A stretch of 64,000 nt of DNA from Sphingomonas alba. GTDB lineage: Bacteria; Pseudomonadota; Alphaproteobacteria; Sphingomonadales; Sphingomonadaceae. Both the position numbers and the translations under genes were made by a program. Positions 53,211 through 61,906 of this stretch are shown piece after piece. The stretch lies in contig NZ_JAMGBD010000001.1 of assembly GCF_023516555.1 (NCBI RefSeq), forward strand, positions 558,001 through 622,000. Direction: 5' to 3'. How positions within the stretch are numbered: position 1 is the first letter of the stretch; every line of letters starts with the position of its first letter. Below the pieces are notes generated by a model. It ran no database searches and was not told the origin of the DNA. It was given only the letters and a program-made list of their open reading frames with translations.

Positions 53211-54098
53211 GTGCAGGAACGACTGGATTTTTGGCGGGATTCATTCCGCCGTCGCAACGTCCGTAATGTGCTTCACGGCCTGGCCGCCGTGGCCCTTTCC
53301 CTCGCCAGTGCCGTTCCAGCTTCCGCCATCAGCGTCCCGGCCGTTCCGTCGGCAATTCAGGCCGAGCCGGGCCCGGCCCTTTGGGTCGTCAGGGACGCCG
53401 ACACGACCATCTATCTGTTCGGCACCTTCCACGCGCTCGACCCGAACTCTTCCTGGTTCAGCAGCAATATCCGCGCCGCCTTCAATTCCTCTGACGAACT
53501 GGTCCTCGAAACCTTGGTCCCCGAAGATCCGTTCGCGCTGCACGCCGCGCTGGCCCGTAACACCGGCATGAGGGAGCCCAAGGTCGGTGAGCCGGTCTAT
53601 GGCGGCGGCCCTGCGCCCTCGTTCGTGGCCTCCGCGGGTCAGGCCATGACGGCCGGCCGCCAGGTCGGGATGTCCGTCGACAATGGGGCCGACTTCGTCC
53701 TCCGCCGGGCCGCCGAAGCCAGCGGCAAGCCGGTTGAGGGCCTCGAAAGCTTCGAGTTCCAGCTCAATATGTTCAAGACGCTGCCACCCTCTCCTCCCCA
53801 GGCGACGGCACATGCGGGCGACGGCCTCTCCGGCTTCATGGGCGGGCTGCAGTCGGCCTGGAAGCGCGGCGACAGCAGCAACTTCCTGAAACTGCTCGGA
53901 ACCATGCGCGCCGAAAGCCCGCAGACTTACGAAACCCTGTTCGTCAGCCGGAACGCCAATTGGGCGGGCTGGATCGCGAACCGCATGGCACAGCCCGGAA
54001 CGGTCTTCATCGCCGTCGGCACCGGCCACCTCGTCGGCCCCGACAGCGTCCAGCAGCAGCTCGCCGCCCGCGGCTACTCGAGCGCTCGCGTCAGCTAA
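53211..54098 (+). CDS. TraB/GumN-family protein (copy 2)
   Basis: 295 residues, paralogous to the previous gene: the same TTIYLFGTFHAL front motif and VGTGHLVGPDSVQQQLAARGY end, and a shared NANW-x-GW-x-x-x-RM-x-QPGTVF segment. The N-terminus RRRNVRNVLHGLAAVALSLA is a signal or membrane anchor. A proline/glycine-rich insert and KTLPPSPPQATA distinguish it. The GTG start has GGGGGGA four bases upstream. It follows an AT-rich gap with a CtrA-like half-palindrome. Confidence 0.87.
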   Translation: MQERLDFWRDSFRRRNVRNVLHGLAAVALSLASAVPASAISVPAVPSAIQAEPGPALWVVRDADTTIYLFGTFHALDPNSSWFSSNIRAAFNSSDELVLETLVPEDPFALHAALARNTGMREPKVGEPVYGGGPAPSFVASAGQAMTAGRQVGMSVDNGADFVLRRAAEASGKPVEGLESFEFQLNMFKTLPPSPPQATAHAGDGLSGFMGGLQSAWKRGDSSNFLKLLGTMRAESPQTYETLFVSRNANWAGWIANRMAQPGTVFIAVGTGHLVGPDSVQQQLAARGYSSARVS

Positions 54099-54197
54099 GT
54101 TGCCATTCTGCGCGCCTGCCCTTATAGGCGCGCCAGCCCAAGCCATGGTCATCCCTGGAGGCGTGGCGGGCCGACTTAACTGAAGGAAAAGCAAGCA

Positions 54198-54869
54198 ATG
54201 AGCGATCAGCTAACGCTGCCCGCCGAAGCGCGCGACCGGGCTGGCAAGGGAGCCTCCCGTCATCTGCGCCGCGAAGGCCGGGTCCCCGCCGTGGTTTACG
54301 GCGAGAAGAAGGATGCCCTCTCGATCCATGTCGAAGAGAAGCTCCTGACCAAGATGCTCCACACGGGGCACTTCATGAATTCCGTCGTCATGATCGACGT
54401 CGGCGGCCAGGCGACCCGCACTCTTCCCAAGGCGGTCGACTTCCATCCGGTGACGAGCCGGCCGATCCATGTCGACTTCCTGCGTATCTCCGAGCACACC
54501 AAGGTGCACGTCAACGTGCCGGTGCGCTTCGACAATGAAGAAGCCTCGCCGGGCCTGAAGCGCGGCGGCGTCCTCAATGTCGTCCAGCACGAGATCGAAC
54601 TGGTTTGCGACGCCGCTCACATTCCGAGCGAGCTGCACATTCCGCTCGACGGCCTGGAGATCGGCGATTCGATCCACATCAGCCAGGTGAAGCTGCCGCA
54701 GGGCGTCGTCCCGGCGAACACGGACGAAGACTTCACCGTCGCCACCATCGTCGCCCCGTCGGCGATGAAGGCCGAAGAGGAAGAGACCGCGCCCGAGGGC
54801 GAAGTCCCGACCGTCGGTGAGGAAGCGACTGAGGCCGAAGGCGAAGCCGAAGGCGGCGAAGAAGCCTGA
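54198..54869 (+). CDS. rplY: 50S ribosomal protein L25 (CTC/TL5 type)
   Basis: 223 residues. The N-terminal L25 domain ([29 protein letters not shown]) binds 5S rRNA and is followed by the TL5/CTC beta-domain and a long acidic tail rich in Glu/Ala, as in the general-stress CTC form. AAGGA lies about ten bases before the ATG. A strong hairpin with a T-run separates it from pth, so the two genes may be only partly co-transcribed. Confidence 0.96.
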   Translation: MSDQLTLPAEARDRAGKGASRHLRREGRVPAVVYGEKKDALSIHVEEKLLTKMLHTGHFMNSVVMIDVGGQATRTLPKAVDFHPVTSRPIHVDFLRISEHTKVHVNVPVRFDNEEASPGLKRGGVLNVVQHEIELVCDAAHIPSELHIPLDGLEIGDSIHISQVKLPQGVVPANTDEDFTVATIVAPSAMKAEEEETAPEGEVPTVGEEATEAEGEAEGGEEA

Positions 54870-54896
54870 CGCTTCCGAAAATCCGGTTATAGAAGG

Positions 54897-54931
54897 CCGC
54901 TCGTCCCCATGGGGACGGGCGGTTTTCTTTT
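54897..54931 (+). terminator. Terminator after rplY
   Basis: A 12 bp stem CCGCTCGTCCCC/GGGGACGGGCGG (one T-G wobble) with the 2-base loop AT, followed by TTTTCTTTT. The stem begins 27 bases after the rplY stop; the T-run ends just before the pth ribosome-binding site. Confidence 0.9.
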
Positions 54932-54943
54932 GGGGGAATGGAC

Positions 54944-55519
54944 GTGCAGATCTGGGCCGGCCTCGGCAATCCGGGCGCGCAATATGCCCTCCACCGGCAC
55001 AATGTCGGCTTCATGGCGGCCGACATCATCGCCGAGGTCCATGATTTCGGCCCCTGGACGAAGAAATTCCGCAGCCTCATCAGCGAAGGCCGCATCGGCC
55101 GCCATCGCGTCCTGCTCCTGAAGCCGCAGACATACATGAACGACAGCGGCGACGCGGTTCAGCAGGCGCTGAAATTCTACAAGCTCGACCTCGACGCGTT
55201 GACCGTCTTCCACGACGAGCTCGACCTCGCGCCGATGAAGGTGAAGGTCCGCACCGGCGGCGGCCTAGCCGGCCACAACGGCCTGCGCGCCATCAACGCC
55301 ATTTTCGGTCCCGACTTCCGCCGCGTCCGCATCGGCATCGGTCACCCCGGCCACAAGGACAAGGTGACCGGCTACGTCCTCGGCAATTACGCCAAGTCGG
55401 AAATAGAGCCCTTGTCAGACCTGCTCGGCGCCATTGCCGCCGAAGCGGAATGGCTCGCCGCCGGCGACGACGCCCGCTTCATGAGCGACGTCGCCCTGCG
55501 CCTGCAGGACGAATCTTAG
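54944..55519 (+). CDS. pth: Peptidyl-tRNA hydrolase
   Basis: 191 residues. It recycles peptidyl-tRNA. The family motifs are present: QIWAGLGNPGAQYALHRHN with the catalytic histidine, KPQTYMNDSG, and HDELDLAPMKVKVRTGGGLAGHNGLRAI. I prefer GTG 54944 (GGGGG seven bases upstream, canonical N-terminus) over ATG 54938, which touches that G-run. The stop overlaps the convergent TIR gene by 4 bp. Confidence 0.96.
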   Translation: MQIWAGLGNPGAQYALHRHNVGFMAADIIAEVHDFGPWTKKFRSLISEGRIGRHRVLLLKPQTYMNDSGDAVQQALKFYKLDLDALTVFHDELDLAPMKVKVRTGGGLAGHNGLRAINAIFGPDFRRVRIGIGHPGHKDKVTGYVLGNYAKSEIEPLSDLLGAIAAEAEWLAAGDDARFMSDVALRLQDES

Positions 55520-57291
55520 CCGGCGACCCCGCCCCGTTTGGGGATCATGTCCTCCGTAACTCCCGTCCGCTTCATTGCTTCGGCAATCATGCGCTTGAAC
55601 CGGGGGTGCTCGCGAAGCGGGTCCATGTCCGGGTCGTTGAGCTGGGTGATCAACAGGCTTCGGCTTTGGCGCGGCATCACAGGCTCTATCATGTCCAAGG
55701 CCCCTTCGATGTCGCCGACCCAGTTCGCCAGCATGCAGGCAAAATTGTACGGCATGTTGACGTTGTCAGGGTCGACGACCATCGCCCTTTGGATCCGCTC
55801 CTTGGCCCGGTCGAGATCGCCAAGAATAGTCAGCGCCGCGGCGCTCACGCCCAATGCAGACGCATTGAGACTGTCCTTCTCCAAAGCCCGCTCGCTCCGT
55901 TCCAGCATCTGCCGGGCTACTTCGGGTTTGCGCCCGTCCTCGCCCAACTCCTGGAAACAGGTGAGAAGCATCATGCAGGAGTGAAAATCATTTTCATCGA
56001 GCGAGGCCGCGAGCATGTAGTGCTTGGTCGCCTCCTCGACGCGCCGGCGCTGCATCAGCAGCCGGGCAGCCTCGCGATTGACCTCCCAGCTGTTGGGGTC
56101 GAGCTCCAGGCCACGACGAATCTCGGCATCCGCGCGCTCGAAATCACCGTGCTCGGCAATATGGCGTGCCCGGACGCTATAGGGTGCGGCTAGCGTCGGA
56201 TCGAGCCTGAGCGCTTCTTCCGCCGCCGTCAGCCCATCGTCGACATCGCGGCCATGATGATATCGCAAGCTGGCCTGGGCGATGGCGAGCAGGCCCCATG
56301 CCTGGGCATAGTCCGAATCCATGGCGATAGCCTGCTTCACGGTGCGAATGACGATCTCGTCGCGCCGGACGTCTCCGTAATTGCCCGAAATCCAAAGCTG
56401 GCGCGCCATCAAGTACAGGTTGTAGGCGTCGGCATTGGATGTTCCGCGTTGTTCGATCGCCTTCTTTTCCGCCGGCAACAGTTTGACCTTCAGGGCATCG
56501 ACGATGGCTTTGGAAAGCTCGTCCTGCAGGTCGAAAATATCATCCAGGTCGCGGTCGAAGCGCTCGGCCCAGACGTGATCGCCGGTCGATCCATCGATCA
56601 GCTGCGCAGTAATCCGGACGCGGCCGCCCGCCTTTCGCACGCTGCCCTCCAGCACGTGGCTGACTCCCAGGCGATCTGCCAAGTTGCAGATATCGACCGA
56701 CTGGCCCTTGAACTGGAACGCCGTGTTCCGGGCCGTCACTGAAAGCGCCGAGACCTTCGACAAGTCTGTGGTGATGTCCTCGCTGATGCCGTCGCTGAAA
56801 TATTCCTGTTCGGCATCTCCACTCATATTCGCGAACGGCAGCACGCACACCGATGGGCCCTTTTTGCGCTGCGCTGCTCGCGGCGCCTCAGCTGTCGATG
56901 ATTCCCCGGCAAGCGCTGCGATGCTCGACTCAACCTTGCGCCAACCCGCAGCGCCGGCATCGCCGCGCCAGCCGCTGAGATCGGCGCACTGAATCTGGTT
57001 GAACGGCATGGGCGGGGCGGCATTGTCCAAGCTTGCCTGCACCAATGTGCCAGCCGCCCTCGCGGCGTCGGCCTCGGCCCTCACCCATTGCGATTTAGCC
57101 GCTTCTGCCGACCACAGGACGAGAACAGCCGAGGCCTCTTTCAGCCGCTCCTCGATGACGTCGGCATAGGCGCGGTGCGCTGGCAGCTGGTCGTCCCGCC
57201 AGACTTCGTAGCCGCTGGCGCGCAAGGTTTCCGCGACGCGCTCCGCTCGCGATTCATCAGCCCGCGCGTAAGAGACAAAAACGCTTGTCAC
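55516..57291 (-). CDS. TIR - TolB/FlgO-like - TPR fusion protein
   Basis: 591 residues. The N-terminal TIR domain starts VFVSYARADESRAERVAE and keeps the W-x3-E pair (SQWVRAEADAA) seen in NAD-cleaving TIRs. A TolB-N/FlgO-like domain follows (VCVLPFANMSGDAEQEYFSDGISEDI), as in adenylate-cyclase-linked proteins, then several TPR units (AEEALRLDPTLAAPYSVRAR and others). It may sense or scaffold a signal; NADase activity is unproven. GTG 57291 has AAGGGG five bases upstream; the open frame extends to 57339. Confidence 0.87.
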   Translation of the reverse strand: MTSVFVSYARADESRAERVAETLRASGYEVWRDDQLPAHRAYADVIEERLKEASAVLVLWSAEAAKSQWVRAEADAARAAGTLVQASLDNAAPPMPFNQIQCADLSGWRGDAGAAGWRKVESSIAALAGESSTAEAPRAAQRKKGPSVCVLPFANMSGDAEQEYFSDGISEDITTDLSKVSALSVTARNTAFQFKGQSVDICNLADRLGVSHVLEGSVRKAGGRVRITAQLIDGSTGDHVWAERFDRDLDDIFDLQDELSKAIVDALKVKLLPAEKKAIEQRGTSNADAYNLYLMARQLWISGNYGDVRRDEIVIRTVKQAIAMDSDYAQAWGLLAIAQASLRYHHGRDVDDGLTAAEEALRLDPTLAAPYSVRARHIAEHGDFERADAEIRRGLELDPNSWEVNREAARLLMQRRRVEEATKHYMLAASLDENDFHSCMMLLTCFQELGEDGRKPEVARQMLERSERALEKDSLNASALGVSAAALTILGDLDRAKERIQRAMVVDPDNVNMPYNFACMLANWVGDIEGALDMIEPVMPRQSRSLLITQLNDPDMDPLREHPRFKRMIAEAMKRTGVTEDMIPKRGGVAG

Positions 57292-57351
57292 CCGTGCCCC
57301 TTCTCCCTCCCGGATATCAGGAACCCTGGAGCAAGTCATGGCACGCAGCTG

Positions 57352-58014
57352 TCAGCGGCGTCGCGCTGCGCCTGCACGAGGACTGAAGCGCGCGTTGAAG
57401 GCGACTGTGACGCGGTCGTCCTCGGCCGCGTTCGGATGAACCCAGTGCAGCACATTGGCTGGAAACATCAGCAGCATGCCCGGCTTGGGTTTAAGGCTGC
57501 TCCGTCCGGAAGTGAAAGGCGCCTTGACCAGATTATCGGCAAGGCTGGGGCGCGTGTCGATGAACTCGATTTTGCCTGACGCATCATTGCCCGCCCCCTC
57601 CGGCGTCACGACGTAGTAAGTGCCGGACCACAGGTGGCCGGGATGGTCGTGCGGCGTGTTGTAGGCGCCCGTCGGATTGACGTTGATCCAGCCTTCGCAC
57701 TCGATCTGCAGCTTGCTGAGATCCGCATTGGGCGCCAGCTTCAGTGTCGCCTGCTCCACCGCCTCACGAATGATCCCGGCGAGCTTCGCCTGCGCCTTCT
57801 CCTTGCGGCGGAACAGGTCATAGTCGGAATGCCAGCCCTGGCGGTTGCTGCGCACCGCTCCCTGCTCGCTCGCCCGGCGTGTCTCGATTTCCTTCAAGAG
57901 ATCGCGATTCAGCGCCTCCGCATCGTCGACCAGGAAGGTGACAAGCGGCGTCGGGAACAGGTTCTGGACGTGCGCGAGCTTCAGCAATGTTTCGGTTCCC
58001 CCATGAAGCCCCAT
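57352..58014 (-). CDS. Putative 2OG-Fe(II) oxygenase, TIGR02466-like (copy A)
   Basis: 220 residues. The start NLFPTPLVTFLVDDAEALN and NRQGWHSDYDLF are typical of this group. The iron ligands lie in NTPHDHPGHLWSGTYYV (H-x-H pattern) and HWVHPNAAEDDRVTVAFN; the arginine before VTVAFN is the likely 2-oxoglutarate anchor. The substrate is unknown. The start could be ATG 58014 or a TTG a few codons in, preceded by GGGGGA. It is divergent from a shorter family member. Confidence 0.82.
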   Translation of the reverse strand: MGLHGGTETLLKLAHVQNLFPTPLVTFLVDDAEALNRDLLKEIETRRASEQGAVRSNRQGWHSDYDLFRRKEKAQAKLAGIIREAVEQATLKLAPNADLSKLQIECEGWINVNPTGAYNTPHDHPGHLWSGTYYVVTPEGAGNDASGKIEFIDTRPSLADNLVKAPFTSGRSSLKPKPGMLLMFPANVLHWVHPNAAEDDRVTVAFNARFSPRAGAARRR

Positions 58015-58078
58015 TCCAAGCGCAACTCACGGCGACGCGCAATGGCCTTGCCGCGATCATGCCGCTAAGCGCGTTCTA

Positions 58079-58657
58079 ATGACTGTGCGATCGCTCTTCC
58101 CGACCCTGCTTTACGAGGCCGAGATTGGCGACGCGAACCTTCTCGGCGAGCTTGCCCATTCGATCCGCACACTCGCCCGCGACGATGCTGCCGGCATCGG
58201 CTGGAGCCGCGATAAGGCCTATCCGGGCTACACCAGCTATGCCTCGCTCAATGACCTGCCCAAACGCGATCCGGCGATCGCCGACCTGACCAAGCTGCTC
58301 GCCAAGCATGCCGCGAAATTCGCCGCCGACGCAAACCTCGACCTCGGCCGCAAACCGCGCCTCGACAGCTTGTGGGTCAACCTCCTGAAGGGAAGCGGGC
58401 ATCATAGTGCTCACATCCATCCGCATTCGGTCATTTCCGGCACTTTTTACGTCGAGGTCCCTGCCGGCTCAGGCGCCATCCGCTTCGAGGACCCGCGGCT
58501 GCCGCTAATGATGGCCGCCCCGGCCCGCGACGGCAGTTTTGTCAGCATTGAGCCGCGACCCGGCCTCCTACTTCTCTGGGAAAGCTGGCTCCGTCACGAA
58601 GTCCTGCCCGGCCGCGGCAACGGCGAGCGCCTGAGCATCAGCTTCAATTTCGCGTGA
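58079..58657 (+). CDS. Putative 2OG-Fe(II) oxygenase, TIGR02466-like (copy B)
   Basis: 192 residues. The start VRSLFPTLLYEAEIGD matches copy A, followed by GHHSAHIHPHSVISGTFYV with the H-x-H iron site and a C-terminal RHEVLPGRGNGERLSISFNF with the distal histidine and anchor arginine. It is probably a protein- or small-molecule hydroxylase of the same family as its divergent neighbour, from which it is separated by 64 bp. No strong ribosome-binding site precedes the ATG. Confidence 0.85.
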   Translation: MTVRSLFPTLLYEAEIGDANLLGELAHSIRTLARDDAAGIGWSRDKAYPGYTSYASLNDLPKRDPAIADLTKLLAKHAAKFAADANLDLGRKPRLDSLWVNLLKGSGHHSAHIHPHSVISGTFYVEVPAGSGAIRFEDPRLPLMMAAPARDGSFVSIEPRPGLLLLWESWLRHEVLPGRGNGERLSISFNFA

Positions 58658-58704
58658 TCCGCCGCTAAGGCGCGCGCAAACCTCCTTAGAAAGTCATCGA
58701 ATCC

Positions 58705-59805
58705 ATGGGCTTCCGCTGCGGCATCGTCGGCCTGCCGAACGTCGGCAAATCGACGCTTTTCAATGCCTTGACCGAAACGCAGGCTGCGCAGGCGGCCAAT
58801 TATCCCTTCTGCACGATCGAGCCGAACGTCGGCCAGGTCTCGGTCCCCGACCCGCGCCTCGACAAGCTCGCCGCCATTGCCGGTTCTGCCAAGATCATCC
58901 CGACCCAGCTCGCCTTCGTCGACATCGCCGGCCTGGTGAAGGGCGCGTCCAAGGGCGAGGGCCTCGGCAACCAGTTCCTCGGCAATATCCGCGAGGTGGA
59001 CGCCATCGTCCATGTCCTCCGCTGCTTCGAGAATGACGACATCCAGCATGTCGAGAACAAGGTCGACCCGATCGCCGACGCCGAGACGGTCGAGACCGAG
59101 CTGCTCCTCTCCGACCTCGAAAGCCTCGAGAAGCGCGTCCCCAACCTCGTCAAGCGCGGCCAGCAGGGCGACAAGGAGTCGAAGATCGCTGCCTCGGTCC
59201 TCAGCCAGGCACTCGACCTGCTGCGGGAAGGCAAGCCCGCCCGCCTCACCAAGCCCAGGGACGACGAGGAAGCCCGCGTCTTCAGCCAAGCGCAACTGCT
59301 GACCGCCAAGCCAGTCCTCTACGTCTGCAACGTCAACGAAGACGAGGCCGCCAACGGCAATGCGCAATCAAAGCGCGTGTTCGAAAAGGCCCATGCCGAA
59401 GGCGCCGAAGCGGTCGTCGTCTCCGCCGCCATCGAAGCCGACCTTGTCACCATGGACATGGACGAACGCCTCGCCTTCCTGGAGGAAATGGGCCTGCACG
59501 AGACCGGCCTCGCTCGCGTCATCCGTGCCGGCTACGACCTCCTCCACCTCATCACCTTCTTCACGGTCGGACCCAAGGAAGCCCGCGCCTGGACCGTCGA
59601 GAAAGGCGCCAAGGCTCCGCAGGCCGCCGGCGAGATCCACACCGATTTCGAACGCGGCTTCATCCGCGCCGAAACCATCGCCTATGACGATTACATCGCG
59701 CTCAACGGTGAAGCGGGCGCGCGCGATGCCGGCAAGCTACGCCAGGAAGGCAAGGAATATGTCGTGAAGGACGGCGACGTCCTCCACTTCAAGTTCAACG
59801 TTTGA
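58705..59805 (+). CDS. ychF: Redox-regulated ATPase/GTPase YchF (OLA1 family)
   Basis: 366 residues. An Obg-like P-loop NTPase, unusual in preferring ATP, linked to ribosome and stress functions. The G1 motif is GLPNVGKSTLFNAL, G3 DIAGLVKGAS, and the G4 position reads NVNE, the non-canonical replacement for NKxD expected in YchF. The C-terminal TGS-like domain includes TFFTVGPKEARAWT and ends DGDVLHFKFNV. Length is normal. It follows the oxygenase gene by 47 bp. Confidence 0.97.
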   Translation: MGFRCGIVGLPNVGKSTLFNALTETQAAQAANYPFCTIEPNVGQVSVPDPRLDKLAAIAGSAKIIPTQLAFVDIAGLVKGASKGEGLGNQFLGNIREVDAIVHVLRCFENDDIQHVENKVDPIADAETVETELLLSDLESLEKRVPNLVKRGQQGDKESKIAASVLSQALDLLREGKPARLTKPRDDEEARVFSQAQLLTAKPVLYVCNVNEDEAANGNAQSKRVFEKAHAEGAEAVVVSAAIEADLVTMDMDERLAFLEEMGLHETGLARVIRAGYDLLHLITFFTVGPKEARAWTVEKGAKAPQAAGEIHTDFERGFIRAETIAYDDYIALNGEAGARDAGKLRQEGKEYVVKDGDVLHFKFNV

Positions 59806-59930
59806 GCCGCCGAGCGTAGCGAAGCCAGCGCAGAGCGCCGCCTGAGCAGCGCGTAGAGTCGGCGAACCGCGGCCGACCTCGCGGAGCGAGGATCGACGGC
59901 GCGAATTCACTTCGCGCCGCTGCACTATGT
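59806..59930. repeat. Hairpin-rich spacer after ychF
   Basis: No gene. It contains several short GAGCGNAGCGA-type repeats, CTCGCGGAGCGAGG as a small hairpin, and a perfect 8 bp stem GGCGCGAA/TTCGCGCC (59898-59905 with 59911-59918). No T-run follows, so it is at best an unconventional terminator between the convergent ychF and the small membrane gene. Confidence 0.6.
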
Positions 59931-60125
59931 CTAACGGCGCGCCTCGCGGAACAGGAGCCACGCGAGCGCGCCAGGAACAAGCACGCCGATATAGCTGGCC
60001 CACTGAGGGACGTGGCACGGACCGACGACCACCTCGAACGGCCTGACCAGGCGATAGACATGCACCAATGCCATCGCTGTGAAGATGAGCGCGGCGATGA
60101 GGGTGAATGGACGATTGTTGTTCAT
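59931..60125 (-). CDS. Small membrane protein, unknown function
   Basis: 64 residues. Two hydrophobic segments (FTLIAALIFTAMALVHVYRL and ASYIGVLVPGALAWLLF) are separated by a short loop containing CHVPQW. GGGGAGGAG lies three bases before ATG 60125, so I take this start over the longer open frame to 60251. No family is recognised; it resembles other two-helix proteins of unknown role. It is divergent from the TPR-sulfotransferase gene, 54 bp away. Confidence 0.78.
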   Translation of the reverse strand: MNNNRPFTLIAALIFTAMALVHVYRLVRPFEVVVGPCHVPQWASYIGVLVPGALAWLLFREARR

Positions 60126-60179
60126 GGGCTCCTCCCCTCGCCCTTGAATAGCACATGCCGCCTCGCCTAGCCTCATCTC

Positions 60180-61817
60180 GTGAGCGGCCAGACAGATATC
60201 CAAGAGCAGGGTTTTCAGCGGAGCATGGCGGCCGCCCGCCGCAATCCACAACTGCTCCGTGCCGGTCAGGCATTGTTCGACAACGACCTGCCAACCGCGG
60301 AGAGCATCCTTCGCCCCTATCTGAAGCAGCGCCCGACCGACGTCGCTGCGATCCGCATGATGGCGGAACTGGCCGCCCGGATCGGTCGCCTTGTCGATGC
60401 GGAGAACCTGCTTCGACGCGCCCTGGAACTAGCGCCAGCCTTCACAGCGGCCCGCGCCAACCTCGCGACCGTCCTCTACAAGCAGAACCGCGCGCCCGAT
60501 GCGATCGCCGAGCTGGAATTGATCGAGCGGGAAGGCGAGAGCAATCTCGGCCACGCCAGCCTCAAGGCGGCTGCGCTCGGACGGATCGGCGGGCATGACG
60601 AGGCCATCGAGCTCTATCGCATCCTGCTCGAAGCCCGGTCGGACCAGCCCAAATTGTGGATGAGTTATGCCCACATCCTCAAGACCGTGGGCCAGCAGGC
60701 TGACAGCATTGCCGCCTACCGTCGGGCGCTGGAGCTCGAACCGACGCTAGGCGAAGTCTGGTGGAGCCTCGCGAACCTGAAGACGATCAGGTTCGACGAC
60801 GCCGACATTGCTGCCATCACGCATGCCTTGGCCAAGCCCGGCCTCGGCAAGCAGGATCGCTTCCACCTCCACTTCGCGCTGGGCAAGGCACTTGAAGACA
60901 AGGGTGAAGCCGAGGCCTCCTTTGCCCATTACGCGGAGGGCAACCGCCTGCGCCGCTCGCTGCTCGATTATTCCCCGGACGACATGCACCGCCATGTCGA
61001 GCGGTCGGTCGCCTTGTTCACGCCTGGCTTTTTCGCCGCTGGCGACGGCCAGGGCTGCGACAACAATGCGCCGATTTTCATCGTTGGCATGCCGCGGGCG
61101 GGCTCGACACTCGTCGAGCAGATCCTTGCCAGTCATCCGGCGGTCGAAGGGACGGCCGAACTACCCGACATTCCGGCTATTGTCCGTCGCCTCGAGGGGC
61201 CAAGAGAGCGCGGAGACCCAAGCCATTATCCGGAATGCCTCGCTGACATTGGGGCGGACGAGTTGAAGGGTCTTGGCGAGGAATATCTGGACCGCGCCGC
61301 CGCCCAGCGTTTCACGGACTGCCCGTTCTTCATCGACAAGCTTCCCAACAATTGGGCGCATGTCGGGCTGATCCGCCTGATCCTGCCCAAGGCACGGATC
61401 ATCGACGCGCGCCGCCATCCGCTCGACTGCGGCTATTCCAATTTCAAGCAACATTATGCCCGGGGGCAGCGCTTCTCCTACGATTTGGCGGAGATTGGCG
61501 CTTATTATTCCGATTACGTCACGCTGATGCGCCACTTCGATGCGGTCCTGCCTGGCTGCGTTCACCGCGTCATTCACGAGGAACTGGTCGAGAACCCGGA
61601 ACGCGAAGTCCGGCGCCTGCTCGATTTCCTCGGGCTTCCGTTCGATCCGGCTTGCCTCGCCTTCCATGAAAATCCGCGTGCCGTCAGGACCGCGAGTTCC
61701 GAGCAGGTGCGCCGTCCGCTCAACCGCGACGGCTTCGACCGCTGGAAGCCATTGGAAAGCCAGCTGGAACCGCTGAAATCCGCCCTTGGCCCAGTGTTGC
61801 AGGATTGGCACCGTTAG
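60180..61817 (+). CDS. TPR-containing sulfotransferase
   Basis: 545 residues. The N-terminal half has at least five TPR units (LRRALELAPAFTAARANLAT, YRRALELEPTLGEVWWSLAN). The C-terminal half is a sulfotransferase domain with the PAPS 5'-phosphate loop FIVGMPRAGSTLVEQIL and a 3'-phosphate site RHPLDCGYSNFKQ. Tyrosyl-protein or carbohydrate sulfation are both possible. Starts GTG 60180 and ATG 60225 are candidates. It is 89 bp upstream of a TonB-dependent receptor gene on the same strand, a pairing I recall as recurrent in sphingomonads. Confidence 0.88.
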   Translation: MSGQTDIQEQGFQRSMAAARRNPQLLRAGQALFDNDLPTAESILRPYLKQRPTDVAAIRMMAELAARIGRLVDAENLLRRALELAPAFTAARANLATVLYKQNRAPDAIAELELIEREGESNLGHASLKAAALGRIGGHDEAIELYRILLEARSDQPKLWMSYAHILKTVGQQADSIAAYRRALELEPTLGEVWWSLANLKTIRFDDADIAAITHALAKPGLGKQDRFHLHFALGKALEDKGEAEASFAHYAEGNRLRRSLLDYSPDDMHRHVERSVALFTPGFFAAGDGQGCDNNAPIFIVGMPRAGSTLVEQILASHPAVEGTAELPDIPAIVRRLEGPRERGDPSHYPECLADIGADELKGLGEEYLDRAAAQRFTDCPFFIDKLPNNWAHVGLIRLILPKARIIDARRHPLDCGYSNFKQHYARGQRFSYDLAEIGAYYSDYVTLMRHFDAVLPGCVHRVIHEELVENPEREVRRLLDFLGLPFDPACLAFHENPRAVRTASSEQVRRPLNRDGFDRWKPLESQLEPLKSALGPVLQDWHR

Positions 61818-61879
61818 CGTCGAAAACGGCAATCCGGCACCACAGGTGATTGCACCCAAGTAACAAAAGCTTCACGCTT

Positions 61880-61900
61880 CTCCCCGGGGACACAGGGGAG
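61880..61900 (+). promoter_or_regulatory. Possible hairpin over the TonB receptor ribosome-binding site
   Basis: CTCCCC (61880-61885) can pair with GGGGAG (61895-61900), which is the Shine-Dalgarno sequence six bases before ATG 61907. The nine-base loop is itself G-rich. The stem is only 6 bp and its effect is speculative. Confidence 0.4.
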
Positions 61901-61906
61901 ACGGGC

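Noticed and set aside
59806-59930. Rho-independent terminator after ychF
   Set aside because: Stems are present but no T-run follows on either strand, so it is listed only as a hairpin-rich spacer.
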